From G965267425 sp965267425 (GTDB taxonomy: Bacteria > Bacteroidota > Bacteroidia > Flavobacteriales_E > Vicingaceae), in assembly GCA_965267425.1 (NCBI GenBank), contig OZ253959.1:2356001-2420000 (forward strand): a DNA stretch of 64,000 nt, written 5' to 3'. Below, piece after piece: positions 7,917 through 17,160 of this stretch (the first letter of the stretch is position 1; the number at the start of each line of letters is the position of its first letter). The notes under the pieces are model-generated. The model was not told the origin of the DNA and did no database searches. It worked only from the letters and a program-made list of their open reading frames with translations. The position numbers and the translations under genes are program-made.

Positions 7917-8932
7917 TCTGCCTCTGGATTCGAAAGGGCTTCACGAATTTGACGTTCAAGATCTTCTAATAAATCAGGATTGTCTGCTAATAAATCTTTA
8001 ACGGCATCTCTTCCTTGTCCAAGTTTCGTATCGCCATAACTAAACCAACTTCCGCTTTTCTTGAGAATTTCAAGGTCCACTCCATAATCAATGATTTCAC
8101 CAATTTTAGAAATGCCTTCTCCATACATGATATCAAATTCTGCTTTTCGAAACGGAGGTGCCACTTTATTCTTCACCACTTTCACACGAACGCGATTTCC
8201 AGTTACTTCATCTCCGCTTTTAATTTGACCAATTCTTCGAATATCAAGGCGAATAGAACTATAAAATTTAAGTGCGTTCCCACCAGTAGTGGTTTCAGGG
8301 TTGCCAAACATAACCCCAATCTTTTCACGAAGTTGATTGATAAAAACACAGGCACATCCTGTTTTATTAATGGTAGAAGTCAGTTTTCTCAGTGCCTGGG
8401 ACATCAATCTCGCTTGTAATCCCATTTTGGAATCACCCATTTCACCTTCAATCTCAGCTTTAGGTGTTAATGCGGCAACGGAATCAATGATTATGAGGTC
8501 AATAGCACCCGAACGAATAAGATTGTCGGCAATTTCTAAGGCTTGTTCACCATTGTCTGGTTGAGAAATAAGTAGATTGGAAGTGTCTACTCCCAGGTTT
8601 TCAGCATAGAACTTATCAAAAGCATGTTCGGCATCTATAAATGCGGCTATACCACCTTTTTTTTGAACTTCGGCAATGGCATGAATGGCCAATGTGGTTT
8701 TTCCAGATGATTCAGGACCATAAATTTCTATGACCCGACCTTTTGGAAATCCACCAACCCCCAGAGCAGAATCCAATGCAATGGAGCCCGTTGAAATTGT
8801 TTCTACCTGTTCTGTGGCAGTTTCTCCCAATTTCATAACGGTACCTTTACCGTATGTTTTGTCGATTTTATCCAGGGTCAGTTGTAGAGCCTTCAGTTTT
8901 TCCTTGTTGATTTCTTTTGTTTCTGCCGACAT
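7913..8932 (-). CDS. recA: Recombinase RecA
   Basis: DNA strand-exchange protein of homologous recombination and coprotease of the SOS response, 339 residues, near the typical length. Visible features are Walker A (GPESSGKTTLAIHA), DLIIIDSVAALTPKAEI (Walker B), and the L1/L2 DNA-binding regions around EGEMGDSKMGLQARLMS and INQLREKIGVMFGNPETTTG. I chose the ATG at 8932 (MSAETKEINKEK). A TTG at 8956 would add eight residues and overlap the peroxiredoxin stop, which is less likely. Confidence 0.97.
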   Translation of the reverse strand: MSAETKEINKEKLKALQLTLDKIDKTYGKGTVMKLGETATEQVETISTGSIALDSALGVGGFPKGRVIEIYGPESSGKTTLAIHAIAEVQKKGGIAAFIDAEHAFDKFYAENLGVDTSNLLISQPDNGEQALEIADNLIRSGAIDLIIIDSVAALTPKAEIEGEMGDSKMGLQARLMSQALRKLTSTINKTGCACVFINQLREKIGVMFGNPETTTGGNALKFYSSIRLDIRRIGQIKSGDEVTGNRVRVKVVKNKVAPPFRKAEFDIMYGEGISKIGEIIDYGVDLEILKKSGSWFSYGDTKLGQGRDAVKDLLADNPDLLEDLERQIREALSNPEAE

Positions 8933-8952
8933 GTTGTTGAATTTTAAATTTT

Positions 8953-9423
8953 TCAAACCTGCGCTTCAAGCGCCTGCTTAATTTGAGATGCGTGGTTTTT
9001 CGTTTTTACTTTATCTATTATTTTTTCTATGTGCCCATCTTCACTGATAATGAAGGTTGTGCGAAGTATTCCGTCAAAAGTTCTTCCCATAAATTTTTTC
9101 TCTCCCCATACCTTGTACGCGTTAATGACCTTTTTTTCCGTATCAGCTAAGAGGTCAAACGGGAATTTGAACTTCTTGATAAAATTTTGATGCTTTTTTT
9201 CCGAATCGGCACTTACTCCTACAATCTCAAATCCATCCCTTACCAAATCTTCATAGCTATCTCTCAAACTACAAGCTTCCAAAGTACAACCTGGAGTATT
9301 GTCCTTCGGGTAGAAAAACAATATCAACTTTTTACCCTTGTAATCTTCAATGGATTTGATTTCTCCATTCTGATTGGGAACATTTAATTCCGGTGCCTTT
9401 TGCCCTACTTCAAGTCCTTTCAT
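8953..9423 (-). CDS. bcp: Thiol peroxidase, BCP/PrxQ type peroxiredoxin
   Basis: A 156-residue cytoplasmic peroxiredoxin that reduces peroxides using thioredoxin-like donors. The active site FFYPKDNTPGCTLEACSLRD carries the peroxidatic Cys46 and the resolving Cys51 of the atypical two-Cys PrxQ group. Length and the GVSADSEKKHQNFIKKF segment are as expected. It lies just upstream of recA on the same strand (20 bases from the recA ATG) and probably shares its transcript. Confidence 0.94.
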   Translation of the reverse strand: MKGLEVGQKAPELNVPNQNGEIKSIEDYKGKKLILFFYPKDNTPGCTLEACSLRDSYEDLVRDGFEIVGVSADSEKKHQNFIKKFKFPFDLLADTEKKVINAYKVWGEKKFMGRTFDGILRTTFIISEDGHIEKIIDKVKTKNHASQIKQALEAQV

Positions 9424-9536
9424 TCATCTATAAAATAGTGGATTCCGAAGCATGCAAATTAGCCAATAAATCCCGAAAAATGTGGAGTGAATCTTAGAAT
9501 ATTATTAACAATTCCTGGCTTTTTTATTTTTGATGA

Positions 9537-10175
9537 ATGAAAAAGTCCGAAAAGGTATCATTCGTTATAAAAACATTAGAAGATCTTTACCCTGAACCTC
9601 CAATTCCGTTGCAGCATCATAGCTCTTATACATTGCTCGTAGCTGTACTTCTCAGTGCTCAATGTACGGACGAGAGAGTAAATAAAGTCACCAAAGTTCT
9701 ATTCAATATGGCGAACACTCCTGAAGAAATGATCAAGTTTTCTGCTGAAGAAATTCAAGAGGTCATCAGACCTTGTGGTTTGTCAAAAAACAAGTCGAAT
9801 GCCATCTTCAATTTATCACACATTTTAATTGATGAACATAACGGAGAAGTCCCTGATAATTTTGAGGATTTGGAAAAACTCCCTGGAGTTGGACATAAGA
9901 CTGCATCTGTGGTGATGAGTCAGGCATTTGGAGTTCCTGCTTTTCCTGTAGACACGCATATTCATCGTCTTATCTTTCGATGGGGGTTGTCTAGTGGGAA
10001 AAATGTTGTTCAAACCGAAACGGACTGTAAAAAACTGTTTCCTAAGGAGTTATGGAATAAACTTCATTTGCAAATCATTTACTACGGCAGGGAATATTGC
10101 CCGGCACGAAGTCATACTGCAAAAAAGTGCATGATTTGCAGAAACATCGGAAGAAAAGAATTCCGACTTAGTTAA
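9537..10175 (+). CDS. nth: Endonuclease III, DNA glycosylase/AP lyase
   Basis: Base-excision repair enzyme of 212 residues for oxidised pyrimidines. The helix-hairpin-helix LEKLPGVGHKTASVV contains catalytic Lys121, and Asp139 lies in FPVDTHIHR. The C-terminal iron-sulfur loop has cysteines at 188, 198 and 201 in the pattern C-x9-C-x2-C. The fourth ligand of the E. coli pattern (C-x6-C-x2-C-x5-C) is missing. A TATTTTTG box (9525-9532) ends four bases before the ATG, so the message could be leaderless. It overlaps the convergent small ORF by eight bases. Confidence 0.94.
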   Translation: MKKSEKVSFVIKTLEDLYPEPPIPLQHHSSYTLLVAVLLSAQCTDERVNKVTKVLFNMANTPEEMIKFSAEEIQEVIRPCGLSKNKSNAIFNLSHILIDEHNGEVPDNFEDLEKLPGVGHKTASVVMSQAFGVPAFPVDTHIHRLIFRWGLSSGKNVVQTETDCKKLFPKELWNKLHLQIIYYGREYCPARSHTAKKCMICRNIGRKEFRLS

Positions 10176-10371
10176 GCACTACTTCCACAAAAGGAAGATC
10201 TTCGTTGGAAGTTTTTCGAATGTTGACGGCTTTGGAATAATTAAGAATATTATCTACTGCTTTTTGAGGTGCAGGGATTTGCGTCATGTTGTTTGGATCA
10301 TTTTCCAAATCTCTATTTCCGAGTTCCGGATTTTCAAAATGTTCGAATTCAAAGGGTGTAAAATTGTCCAT
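10168..10371 (-). CDS. Small hypothetical protein, 67 residues
   Basis: An acidic, Asn/Pro-rich protein beginning MDNFTPFEFEHFENPELG, with no membrane segment or recognised domain. The C-terminal half (IPAPQKAVDNILNYSKAVNI) could form a helix. It lies 75 bases downstream of the sigma factor gene on the same strand and overlaps the end of nth by eight bases. Amino-acid content looks protein-like rather than random, which is why I keep it. Function unknown. Confidence 0.55.
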   Translation of the reverse strand: MDNFTPFEFEHFENPELGNRDLENDPNNMTQIPAPQKAVDNILNYSKAVNIRKTSNEDLPFVEVVLN

Positions 10372-10446
10372 AGGCAATATTGTGAATTTTAAATCTATGA
10401 TCTCCTAACGATACATATGTATATTTATTGTATTCCAAAAGAAAAT

Positions 10447-11034
10447 TTATTTTTCAATGATTAAATCGCTCTCCTGAATCATCTTTCTCAGATTGATTAC
10501 CGCATACCTCATTCTACCCAATGCAGTATTGATGCTCACATTTGTTCTTACCGAAATCTCCTTAAAACTCATGTTGCAATTTACTCTCAACATCAGTACT
10601 TCTCTCTGATCCTTCGGAAGCAATCGAATCATCTTTCTGATTTCTTTATTCAATTGATACTCCTGGAGTTGTTCATCAATCCCTCTATCGTTTTCTCCAA
10701 TTACATTGAACAAATCATAGTCATCCGAATTTTCCAAGGTGGGAATTCGCTGTTGTTTCCTGAAATAATCAATGATGAGGTTATGAGCAATTCTGTTTAC
10801 CCAAGGCAAGAATTTTCCTTCATCATTGTACTTCCCTCTTTTAAGAGACTGAATCACTTTAATAAAGGTATCTTGAAAGATATCACTTGCGAGTTGATAA
10901 TCTTTAACCGTAAAATAAATGGTTGAAAATACTTTGTCTTTATACTTATTAACCAGCTTCTCGAAGGCTGATTCTTGACCCGCCAGATATCTTCGGATCA
11001 ATTCCTGATCATTATCCAATTGCTTATACATCAT
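10447..11034 (-). CDS. ECF-type RNA polymerase sigma factor
   Basis: A 195-residue sigma-70 family protein with region 2 (FEKLVNKYKDKVFSTIYF, then YQLASDIFQDTFIKVIQSL) and region 4 (LLPKDQREVLMLRVNCNMSF, then FKEISVRTNVSINTALGRMR). It directs RNA polymerase to a specific promoter set. No anti-sigma gene is adjacent; the downstream 67-aa ORF has no membrane segment, so it is not a classic one. Two ATGs three bases apart could start it. The 247-base gap to uvrA holds imperfect GGTTTA-like repeats (11107-11126) and a TACCTTTG box for uvrA. Confidence 0.93.
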   Translation of the reverse strand: MMYKQLDNDQELIRRYLAGQESAFEKLVNKYKDKVFSTIYFTVKDYQLASDIFQDTFIKVIQSLKRGKYNDEGKFLPWVNRIAHNLIIDYFRKQQRIPTLENSDDYDLFNVIGENDRGIDEQLQEYQLNKEIRKMIRLLPKDQREVLMLRVNCNMSFKEISVRTNVSINTALGRMRYAVINLRKMIQESDLIIEK

Positions 11035-11245
11035 TAAATACTTATTACCGTGTTATCTATTCTGTTCTCAAAAAAGTATCAATAATCTATAGGCGTATCT
11101 GAATTTTAGGTTTAGGTTAAGGTTAGTATAACGTGTTTATAAATTGTTTAGTATCACGATGGTTAAAAAAAACACAAGTTTTTATCAAAAAAATGTGTTC
11201 GACTATAAAATTACCAATCTTTAATTAAACATTTTCTCTTAAACT

Positions 11246-11253
11246 TACCTTTG
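11246..11253 (+). promoter_or_regulatory. Possible -7 box (TACCTTTG) of uvrA
   Basis: Matches the Bacteroidota -7 consensus TAnnTTTG, 28 bases before the uvrA ATG. No clear TTG element is found at the expected distance upstream, so confidence is limited. Confidence 0.35.
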
Positions 11254-11281
11254 ATTAATTATCAAATTACCTGCGAAAACC

Positions 11282-14089
11282 ATGCCAAAGTCTGTTGAAG
11301 AGTTAGATCCGAAACAATTTATCATTGTTAAAGGTGCCAGAGAACATAATCTCAAAAACCTGGATCTAGCCATCAGACGGAATTCCCTGACGGTTATCAC
11401 TGGTTTATCTGGCTCTGGAAAATCTTCATTAGCCTTCGATACAATTTATGCTGAAGGGCAAAGAAGATACGTTGAAAGCCTATCTGCTTATGCGAGACAA
11501 TTTTTAGGAAAAATTGAAAAGCCAAATGTAGACTACATCAAAGGCATATCCCCAGCCATTGCTATTGAGCAAAAGGTGAACACTACAAATCCACGCTCTA
11601 CCGTTGGTACTTCAACAGAAATTTATGACTACCTGAAATTGTTATACGCTCGTCTTGGCAAAACAATATCCCCTATTTCCGGTAAGGAAGTAAAACGTCA
11701 TACAGTAGAAGATGTGGTCAACGAGATTATGGCTTACAAACCGGAAACGAAACTGTTTATTGTTGCCCCGGTAAAGGCAGCGGCTCAAAAAGATATTCAG
11801 GCTCAATTAAAAACCATATTGCAGCAAGGATTCTCCAGGGTTCTGCATGAGGAGAAAGTCATTCGCTTGGACGATGCCATTGGCCAAAAGTTGAAATGGG
11901 GAAAATTTGTGGACATTCTCGTGGACAGAATAATTGTTCGCGAAGATGATCCTGACCTTCCATCTCGTGTTGCTGATTCCGTTCAGACGGCATTTTATGA
12001 AGGAGATGGTTCATGCATGATCATTGCCGAAGATCAATCATTTAAACACACCTTTTCAAATAAATTTGAATTGGATGGAATGGCATTTGAACCTCCATCA
12101 GTGCATTTATTCAGTTTCAACAATCCGGTTGGCGCATGTAAAACATGTGAAGGATATGGCAGCGTAATAGGTATTGATGATAATCTGGTTATTCCAAACC
12201 CGGCACTGTCAGTATATGAAGACGCTGTTGTTTGTTGGAAAGGTGACAAAATGAAAAAATGGAAGAATGACCTGATTTACAATGCCGATCAATTTGACTT
12301 TCCTGTTCATAAACCTATTTCAGAACTTTCAAAGGAACAATATGATTTGCTATGGAATGGTAATTCACATTTCAGAGGCATTCATCGTTTCTTTAAAATG
12401 GTGCAAGAAAAAAGTTATAAAATTCAATATAGAGTTTTGTTATCGAGATACAGAGGAAAAACGTTGTGCCATGAATGCGGAGGGACTCGATTGCGAAAAG
12501 ATGCCAATTATGTGAAGTTTCATGACAAATCTATTCGGGAATTAATAGAAATGCCTTGTAGCGACTTATTGTCTTTTTTCTCAACCACACAATTCAATGA
12601 ATTCGATGAAAAGGTTGGACATCGATTACTGAAAGAAATCACAAATCGATTGCAATATTTGAACGATGTTGGCTTGGGGTATCTCACTTTGAATCGCTTA
12701 TCCAATAGTTTATCGGGAGGCGAATCTCAACGAATAAATCTTGCCACATCCCTGGGGAGTAGCCTGGTTGGTTCGTTATATATTCTAGACGAGCCAAGCA
12801 TCGGTTTGCACCCGCGAGATACCAGGCGATTGATAGACGTTATTGTCAAACTCAAAAAGCTCGGCAATACGGTCATTATCGTAGAACATGATGAAGATAT
12901 CATGCAATCCTCTGATGACTTGATAGATTTGGGGCCTGAGGCAGGTACATTAGGTGGAAAACTGGTCTTTCAGGGAAATCCGGCAGAAGTGTTTACCGCA
13001 GATTCTTTGACCGCAGGATACCTTTCCGGACAATTGGAAATAAAACCTCCAGACCAACGCAGAAAATGGAAAGATTACATCGAAGTACAAAATTTGTACC
13101 GTCATAATTTGAAGGGCATTAGCGTTAAATTTCCACTGAGAACTCTAACTTGTGTCACAGGTGTAAGTGGTTCGGGTAAATCTACCCTGGTGAGCCAATC
13201 CCTCTACCCTTTATTAAAAAAATGGCTTCAGCTCAGTGAACAGGAGAATCCATCAATTACTGGTTTATCTGGTTCTTTGAAAAGCATACAGGACGTTCAA
13301 TTCATTGACCAAAATCCAATCGGGCGTTCATCAAGATCCAACCCGGTTACCTATATCAAGGCTTTTGACGACATAAGACAATTGTATGCCAATCAAAAAT
13401 TGGCCAAAATGAATGGATTAAAATCTGGTTCCTTTTCATTTAATGTAGATGGAGGAAGGTGTGATGTTTGTAAAGGTGAGGGTGAAATTAAGGTGGAAAT
13501 GCAATTCATGGCAGACATACGTTTGGTTTGCGACGAATGCAAAGGCCAACGCTTTAAGGAAAACATCCTTGAAATTAAATTTAAAGATTTGAACATTGCA
13601 CAATTGCTGGACTTGACCATCGACCAAGCCATTGATTTCTTTCATCAACATGCCGAAGAGTCAACATGGGCCAAAAAAATTGCTGAGAAATTATTACCTC
13701 TTCAGGAAGTAGGATTGGGATATGTGCATTTGGGCCAATCTTCCAGCACATTGAGTGGTGGTGAAGCACAACGGGTTAAATTGGCTTCATTTCTAGGCAA
13801 AACAACGTTTGATCATACCGTATTCATTTTTGATGAACCTACCACTGGATTGCATTTTCACGATATCAAAAAATTATTGGCGGCCTTCAATGCACTAATC
13901 AAAAAAGGACATTCTCTTATTGTTATTGAGCACAATCAAGACGTAATTAAATGCGCTGATTGGGTCATTGACATTGGGCCTGAAGGAGGTGAGAAAGGGG
14001 GAAATATTGTATTCGAAGGGACTCCGGATGAACTTGTCAAGGAATCCAAATCCCATACTGGGAAGTATCTCTTATCTAAATTAAACTAA
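11282..14089 (+). CDS. uvrA: Excinuclease ABC subunit A
   Basis: The damage-recognition ATPase of nucleotide excision repair, 935 residues, full length. Two ABC modules are visible: Walker A in VITGLSGSGKSSLAFDTIYA and GVSGSGKSTLVSQSLYP; signatures LSGGESQRINLATSLG and LSGGEAQRVKLASFLGK; Walker B in LYILDEPSIGLHP and VFIFDEPTTGLH. Zinc-binding CxxC pairs occur in ACKTCEGYG, LCHECGGTR, GGRCDVCKGEGE and LVCDECKGQ. Its last four bases overlap the stop of the convergent ABC exporter gene. Confidence 0.97.
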   Translation: MPKSVEELDPKQFIIVKGAREHNLKNLDLAIRRNSLTVITGLSGSGKSSLAFDTIYAEGQRRYVESLSAYARQFLGKIEKPNVDYIKGISPAIAIEQKVNTTNPRSTVGTSTEIYDYLKLLYARLGKTISPISGKEVKRHTVEDVVNEIMAYKPETKLFIVAPVKAAAQKDIQAQLKTILQQGFSRVLHEEKVIRLDDAIGQKLKWGKFVDILVDRIIVREDDPDLPSRVADSVQTAFYEGDGSCMIIAEDQSFKHTFSNKFELDGMAFEPPSVHLFSFNNPVGACKTCEGYGSVIGIDDNLVIPNPALSVYEDAVVCWKGDKMKKWKNDLIYNADQFDFPVHKPISELSKEQYDLLWNGNSHFRGIHRFFKMVQEKSYKIQYRVLLSRYRGKTLCHECGGTRLRKDANYVKFHDKSIRELIEMPCSDLLSFFSTTQFNEFDEKVGHRLLKEITNRLQYLNDVGLGYLTLNRLSNSLSGGESQRINLATSLGSSLVGSLYILDEPSIGLHPRDTRRLIDVIVKLKKLGNTVIIVEHDEDIMQSSDDLIDLGPEAGTLGGKLVFQGNPAEVFTADSLTAGYLSGQLEIKPPDQRRKWKDYIEVQNLYRHNLKGISVKFPLRTLTCVTGVSGSGKSTLVSQSLYPLLKKWLQLSEQENPSITGLSGSLKSIQDVQFIDQNPIGRSSRSNPVTYIKAFDDIRQLYANQKLAKMNGLKSGSFSFNVDGGRCDVCKGEGEIKVEMQFMADIRLVCDECKGQRFKENILEIKFKDLNIAQLLDLTIDQAIDFFHQHAEESTWAKKIAEKLLPLQEVGLGYVHLGQSSSTLSGGEAQRVKLASFLGKTTFDHTVFIFDEPTTGLHFHDIKKLLAAFNALIKKGHSLIVIEHNQDVIKCADWVIDIGPEGGEKGGNIVFEGTPDELVKESKSHTGKYLLSKLN

Positions 14090-15849
14090 GACATATTTGA
14101 TTCACGGGCATACTGTAAATCATAGTATTTTTTGTAATGTCCATTTTGTGCCATTAGTTCAGCATGGGTGCCTATTTCAATGATTTCTCCTTTTTCCATT
14201 AACACAATTCTATCCGCATTGCGTATGGTAGAAAGTCTATGCGCAATAACAATAGACGTTCTGTTTTTAGTGAGCACCTCGGTGGCGTATTGAATCAATT
14301 GTTCACTTCCCGAATCAATGGAAGAAGTCGCTTCATCTAAAATCAATAGATCAGGTTTGCTGACATATGCTCGAATAAACGAAATAAGCTGTCTTTGACC
14401 AACAGAAAGCATTGAACCCCTTTCTCTCACATTATATTGATATCCACCTGGTAGTTTTTCGATAAAGCTGTGAGCCCCTACTTTTTTGGCGGCTTCTTCC
14501 ACCTCCTCAATGTCAATATTTTCGTCATACAAGGTTATGTTGTTCAAAATGGTATCTGAAAACAACATGACATCCTGAAGTACTACGGCCATTTGATTTC
14601 TTAACGAATGCAATTCGATCTCCCTCAAATCATTTCCATCAACAGAAATGCTACCTTTTTGAAATTCATAATACCTACCTAATAAGTTAATGAGTGAAGA
14701 TTTACCGCTACCTGTAGCACCCACTATGGCAATCATCTCACCCGAGCGGATCTTTAACGAGAGGTTTTTTAGAACCCAGTCTTCATCTTTATAGGCAAAG
14801 CTGAGGTTTTCAATGTCTATATCCCCCTTGATCCCTTCCAATTTCAATTGACCTTTGTCTTCAATTGTGGCATCCGTATCCAAAATCTTAAAAATCCTTT
14901 CTGCACTTACCAATCCCATTTGCAGGGTGTTGAATCGATCTGCCAGTTGACGAATCGGACGATAAAGCATATAGATGAACAAAATAAAAGCTACGAGATC
15001 TCCAGGTGTGATGTATCCCGCCATGGCGCCGTTTGTCCCCCACCAAACTAAAAGAGCCAACGATGTTGCTGATAATATTTCAACAACCGGGAAAAACACA
15101 GAATAAGCCCACACAGTCTTAATATGCGCATTTCGATGTTTTTTATTTAACCCGATAAACTTTTCAAGCTCTTGATCCTCTTTGTTAAATATTTGAACGA
15201 TGTTCATTCCATTAATGTGCTCTTGAACAAAGGAATTCAAATTAGCAACTTGTGTCCTGACTTCCTGATAAGCGGTTTTTATGGCTGCTTTAAACACACG
15301 AGTGGCCATAATGAGAATGGGGATGGGAACCAAACTATACAATGCGAGACGCCAATCAATGAGAAACATGGTAATAACCACTACAATGAGTTTTAATAAA
15401 TCACCAATCACTGATAATAATCCTGAAGAAAACATTTCCGCAATGGTTTCCACATCTGAAATGGCTCTGGTGACCAATGTTCCTATAGGCGTTCTGTCAA
15501 AATATTTGAATTTGAAATTCAATATATGCCTGAATATTTTAACTCTTATATCCCGTATGACAGATTGGCCAAGAAAGTTGGTCATGTAACTTTGAAAATA
15601 CTGTAGAATTGCCTCAATGATAAGAATTCCCACCAAAGCCGCTATCATATAATTTAACCCAATGGCATCACTGGTGCGGATGTATTGGTCAATAGTCAAT
15701 TGAATCAGAATGGGTCTGGCTGGACCCATAAATGCCAAAATAATGGTTAAGGCTGTGGCTATGTTAAATACTCTGCGATAGGGTCTGGAATATACCAGTA
15801 CTCTTTGCAGAAGAGGAAGTTCTAATCCTTGCAGTAATTTTCTTAACAT
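14086..15849 (-). CDS. ABC exporter, fused membrane and ATPase domains (MsbA-like)
   Basis: A 587-residue half-transporter that should act as a homodimer in the inner membrane. Six transmembrane helices occupy about residues 25-310. The ATPase has Walker A (IVGATGSGKSSLINLLG), Walker B (DLLILDEATSSIDS) and the H-loop (IVIAHRLSTIRNADRIV). The signature reads LSVGQRQLISFIRA, with Val replacing the usual first Gly. Family membership suggests export of a lipid, drug or peptide, but the substrate cannot be told. Its ATG overlaps the end of truA by seven bases, so the two are coupled. Confidence 0.93.
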   Translation of the reverse strand: MLRKLLQGLELPLLQRVLVYSRPYRRVFNIATALTIILAFMGPARPILIQLTIDQYIRTSDAIGLNYMIAALVGILIIEAILQYFQSYMTNFLGQSVIRDIRVKIFRHILNFKFKYFDRTPIGTLVTRAISDVETIAEMFSSGLLSVIGDLLKLIVVVITMFLIDWRLALYSLVPIPILIMATRVFKAAIKTAYQEVRTQVANLNSFVQEHINGMNIVQIFNKEDQELEKFIGLNKKHRNAHIKTVWAYSVFFPVVEILSATSLALLVWWGTNGAMAGYITPGDLVAFILFIYMLYRPIRQLADRFNTLQMGLVSAERIFKILDTDATIEDKGQLKLEGIKGDIDIENLSFAYKDEDWVLKNLSLKIRSGEMIAIVGATGSGKSSLINLLGRYYEFQKGSISVDGNDLREIELHSLRNQMAVVLQDVMLFSDTILNNITLYDENIDIEEVEEAAKKVGAHSFIEKLPGGYQYNVRERGSMLSVGQRQLISFIRAYVSKPDLLILDEATSSIDSGSEQLIQYATEVLTKNRTSIVIAHRLSTIRNADRIVLMEKGEIIEIGTHAELMAQNGHYKKYYDLQYARESNMS

Positions 15850-16604
15850 AACTTATTATCCAATATCCCGTTAGGGTATTCAATTTCCGAAAGATACAAT
15901 CCAGAAGCCGGAACGGAATAGCCAGCTCGGGATCTGTCTTTACTTTCCAATATTGTTTTTATTTCCTGAGGTTTAAGTTTATTCAAACCTACTTCAATGA
16001 GCGTTCCTACCATACATCTGACCATATTTCTTAAGAATCGGTCGGCTGAAACAGTAAATGTTAAAGAATGTTCATTCTCCTCAAAATTAGCACGATACAC
16101 TTCACAAATATTCGTTTTTGTTTGAGAATGTAATTTGCTGAAGCTTGTAAAATCTTGTTTTCCAAGAAACCATTTACAAGCTTCCATCATGTTTTCTAAA
16201 TTAATCTTTTGCTTAAGTAAATAGGAGCCGTTTATGCGAAAAGGATCTTTGTACTTTACTATTTCATACCTATAAGTACGTTTTAGCGCATCGAATCTTG
16301 CATGGGAATCTTCCCTTACCTGGAATAGATGAATTACACTAATGTCAGCTGGCAATAAACTATTCATCCGATAAATCCATTCACTCCAAGATGGAAAGGG
16401 AACATCTAAATCAAAATGCGCAAACATTTGCTTCGCATGAACTCCCGTATCAGTCCTGCCAGCTCCTGTTACCGAAATATTTTCTTGATGGATCGTACTC
16501 AAATTTTCATTGAGAACTTGCTGTACAGTGGTTGCATTATCTTGGATTTGCCATCCATGATAAGCTGTTCCGTCGTATGCAAGTTGAATAAAATATCGTG
16601 CCAT
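15843..16604 (-). CDS. truA: tRNA pseudouridine synthase A
   Basis: Converts uridines 38-40 of tRNA anticodon arms to pseudouridine. With the ATG at 16604 (MARYFIQLAYDGTAYHGWQI) the protein has 253 residues, the normal length. A frame from 16697 adds 31 unrelated residues and overlaps the divergent phosphoesterase gene. The catalytic Asp52 lies in GAGRTDTGVHA, and the conserved RFLRNMVRCMVGTLIEVG segment is present. Confidence 0.95.
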   Translation of the reverse strand: MARYFIQLAYDGTAYHGWQIQDNATTVQQVLNENLSTIHQENISVTGAGRTDTGVHAKQMFAHFDLDVPFPSWSEWIYRMNSLLPADISVIHLFQVREDSHARFDALKRTYRYEIVKYKDPFRINGSYLLKQKINLENMMEACKWFLGKQDFTSFSKLHSQTKTNICEVYRANFEENEHSLTFTVSADRFLRNMVRCMVGTLIEVGLNKLKPQEIKTILESKDRSRAGYSVPASGLYLSEIEYPNGILDNKLC

Positions 16605-16668
16605 TTCAGGCCACAAAAATAGGAAAAGCCTTATTAGAAAGGAACAGTATAATTGTAACTTTAAATCC

Positions 16669-17160
16669 GTGAAAAAAATCGGCATCATTTCTGACACACA
16701 TGGCTACTTACACCCTCGTGTAAAAGAGCATTTTTCCAATTGCGATGAAATTTGGCATGCAGGAGATATTGGAACCATTGAACTGTTGGAAGAACTGGAG
16801 TCTTTTAAACCGTTGCGGGCAGTTTATGGCAACATCGATGGAACTAAAATTCGTGCTGCAAGTACAGAGTGGTTGAATTTTGAAGTTGAACATTGCAGAA
16901 TATTGATGACTCACATTGCCGGTTACCCGGGTCGTTACAACCCGGTATCCATAAACATGATTCAGGAAAAAAAACCACACTTGTTTGTCTGTGGGCATTC
17001 TCACATTCTCAAAGTGATGAAAGATCCAAAATTGGGTCATTTACATATCAACCCGGGAGCTGCCGGAAAAGTTGGATTTCAGCAAGTAAAAACTTTGCTA
17101 CGTCTGGTGATTGATGGAGCTGATATTCGAGATTTGGAAGTAATTGAATTGGCCAAATAG
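16669..17160 (+). CDS. YfcE/MJ0936-type metallophosphoesterase
   Basis: A 163-residue calcineurin-like phosphoesterase using a GTG start (gtgaaaaaaatc). Metal-binding motifs are in order: Asp-x-His in IISDTHGY, Asp in WHAGDIG, Asn in VYGNIDG, His in ILMTHIAG, and the final VCGHSHI. The family hydrolyses phosphodiesters in vitro, and the physiological substrate is usually unknown. It is divergent from truA with 64 bases between, and its stop abuts that of the convergent DUF4293 gene. Confidence 0.92.
   Translation: MKKIGIISDTHGYLHPRVKEHFSNCDEIWHAGDIGTIELLEELESFKPLRAVYGNIDGTKIRAASTEWLNFEVEHCRILMTHIAGYPGRYNPVSINMIQEKKPHLFVCGHSHILKVMKDPKLGHLHINPGAAGKVGFQQVKTLLRLVIDGADIRDLEVIELAK

Noticed and set aside
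8015..8419. Antisense open frame of 134 codons opposite recA
   Set aside because: recA is unmistakable on the minus strand; the opposite frame has no family features.
10411..10422. ATACATATGTAT palindrome upstream of the 67-aa ORF
   Set aside because: Twelve AT-rich bases of symmetry are expected by chance in this sequence, and no other evidence supports an operator.
11107..11126. Telomere-like imperfect GGTTTA/GGTTAA repeats
   Set aside because: Only three or four imperfect units over 20 bases in an AT-rich gap; compatible with chance, and too short for a functional repeat call.
11171..11199. AACACA...TGTGTT hairpin with a T5/A7 core upstream of uvrA
   Set aside because: Arms are short and the inner pairing depends on homopolymer runs; no GC stem, so not supported as a terminator or leader.
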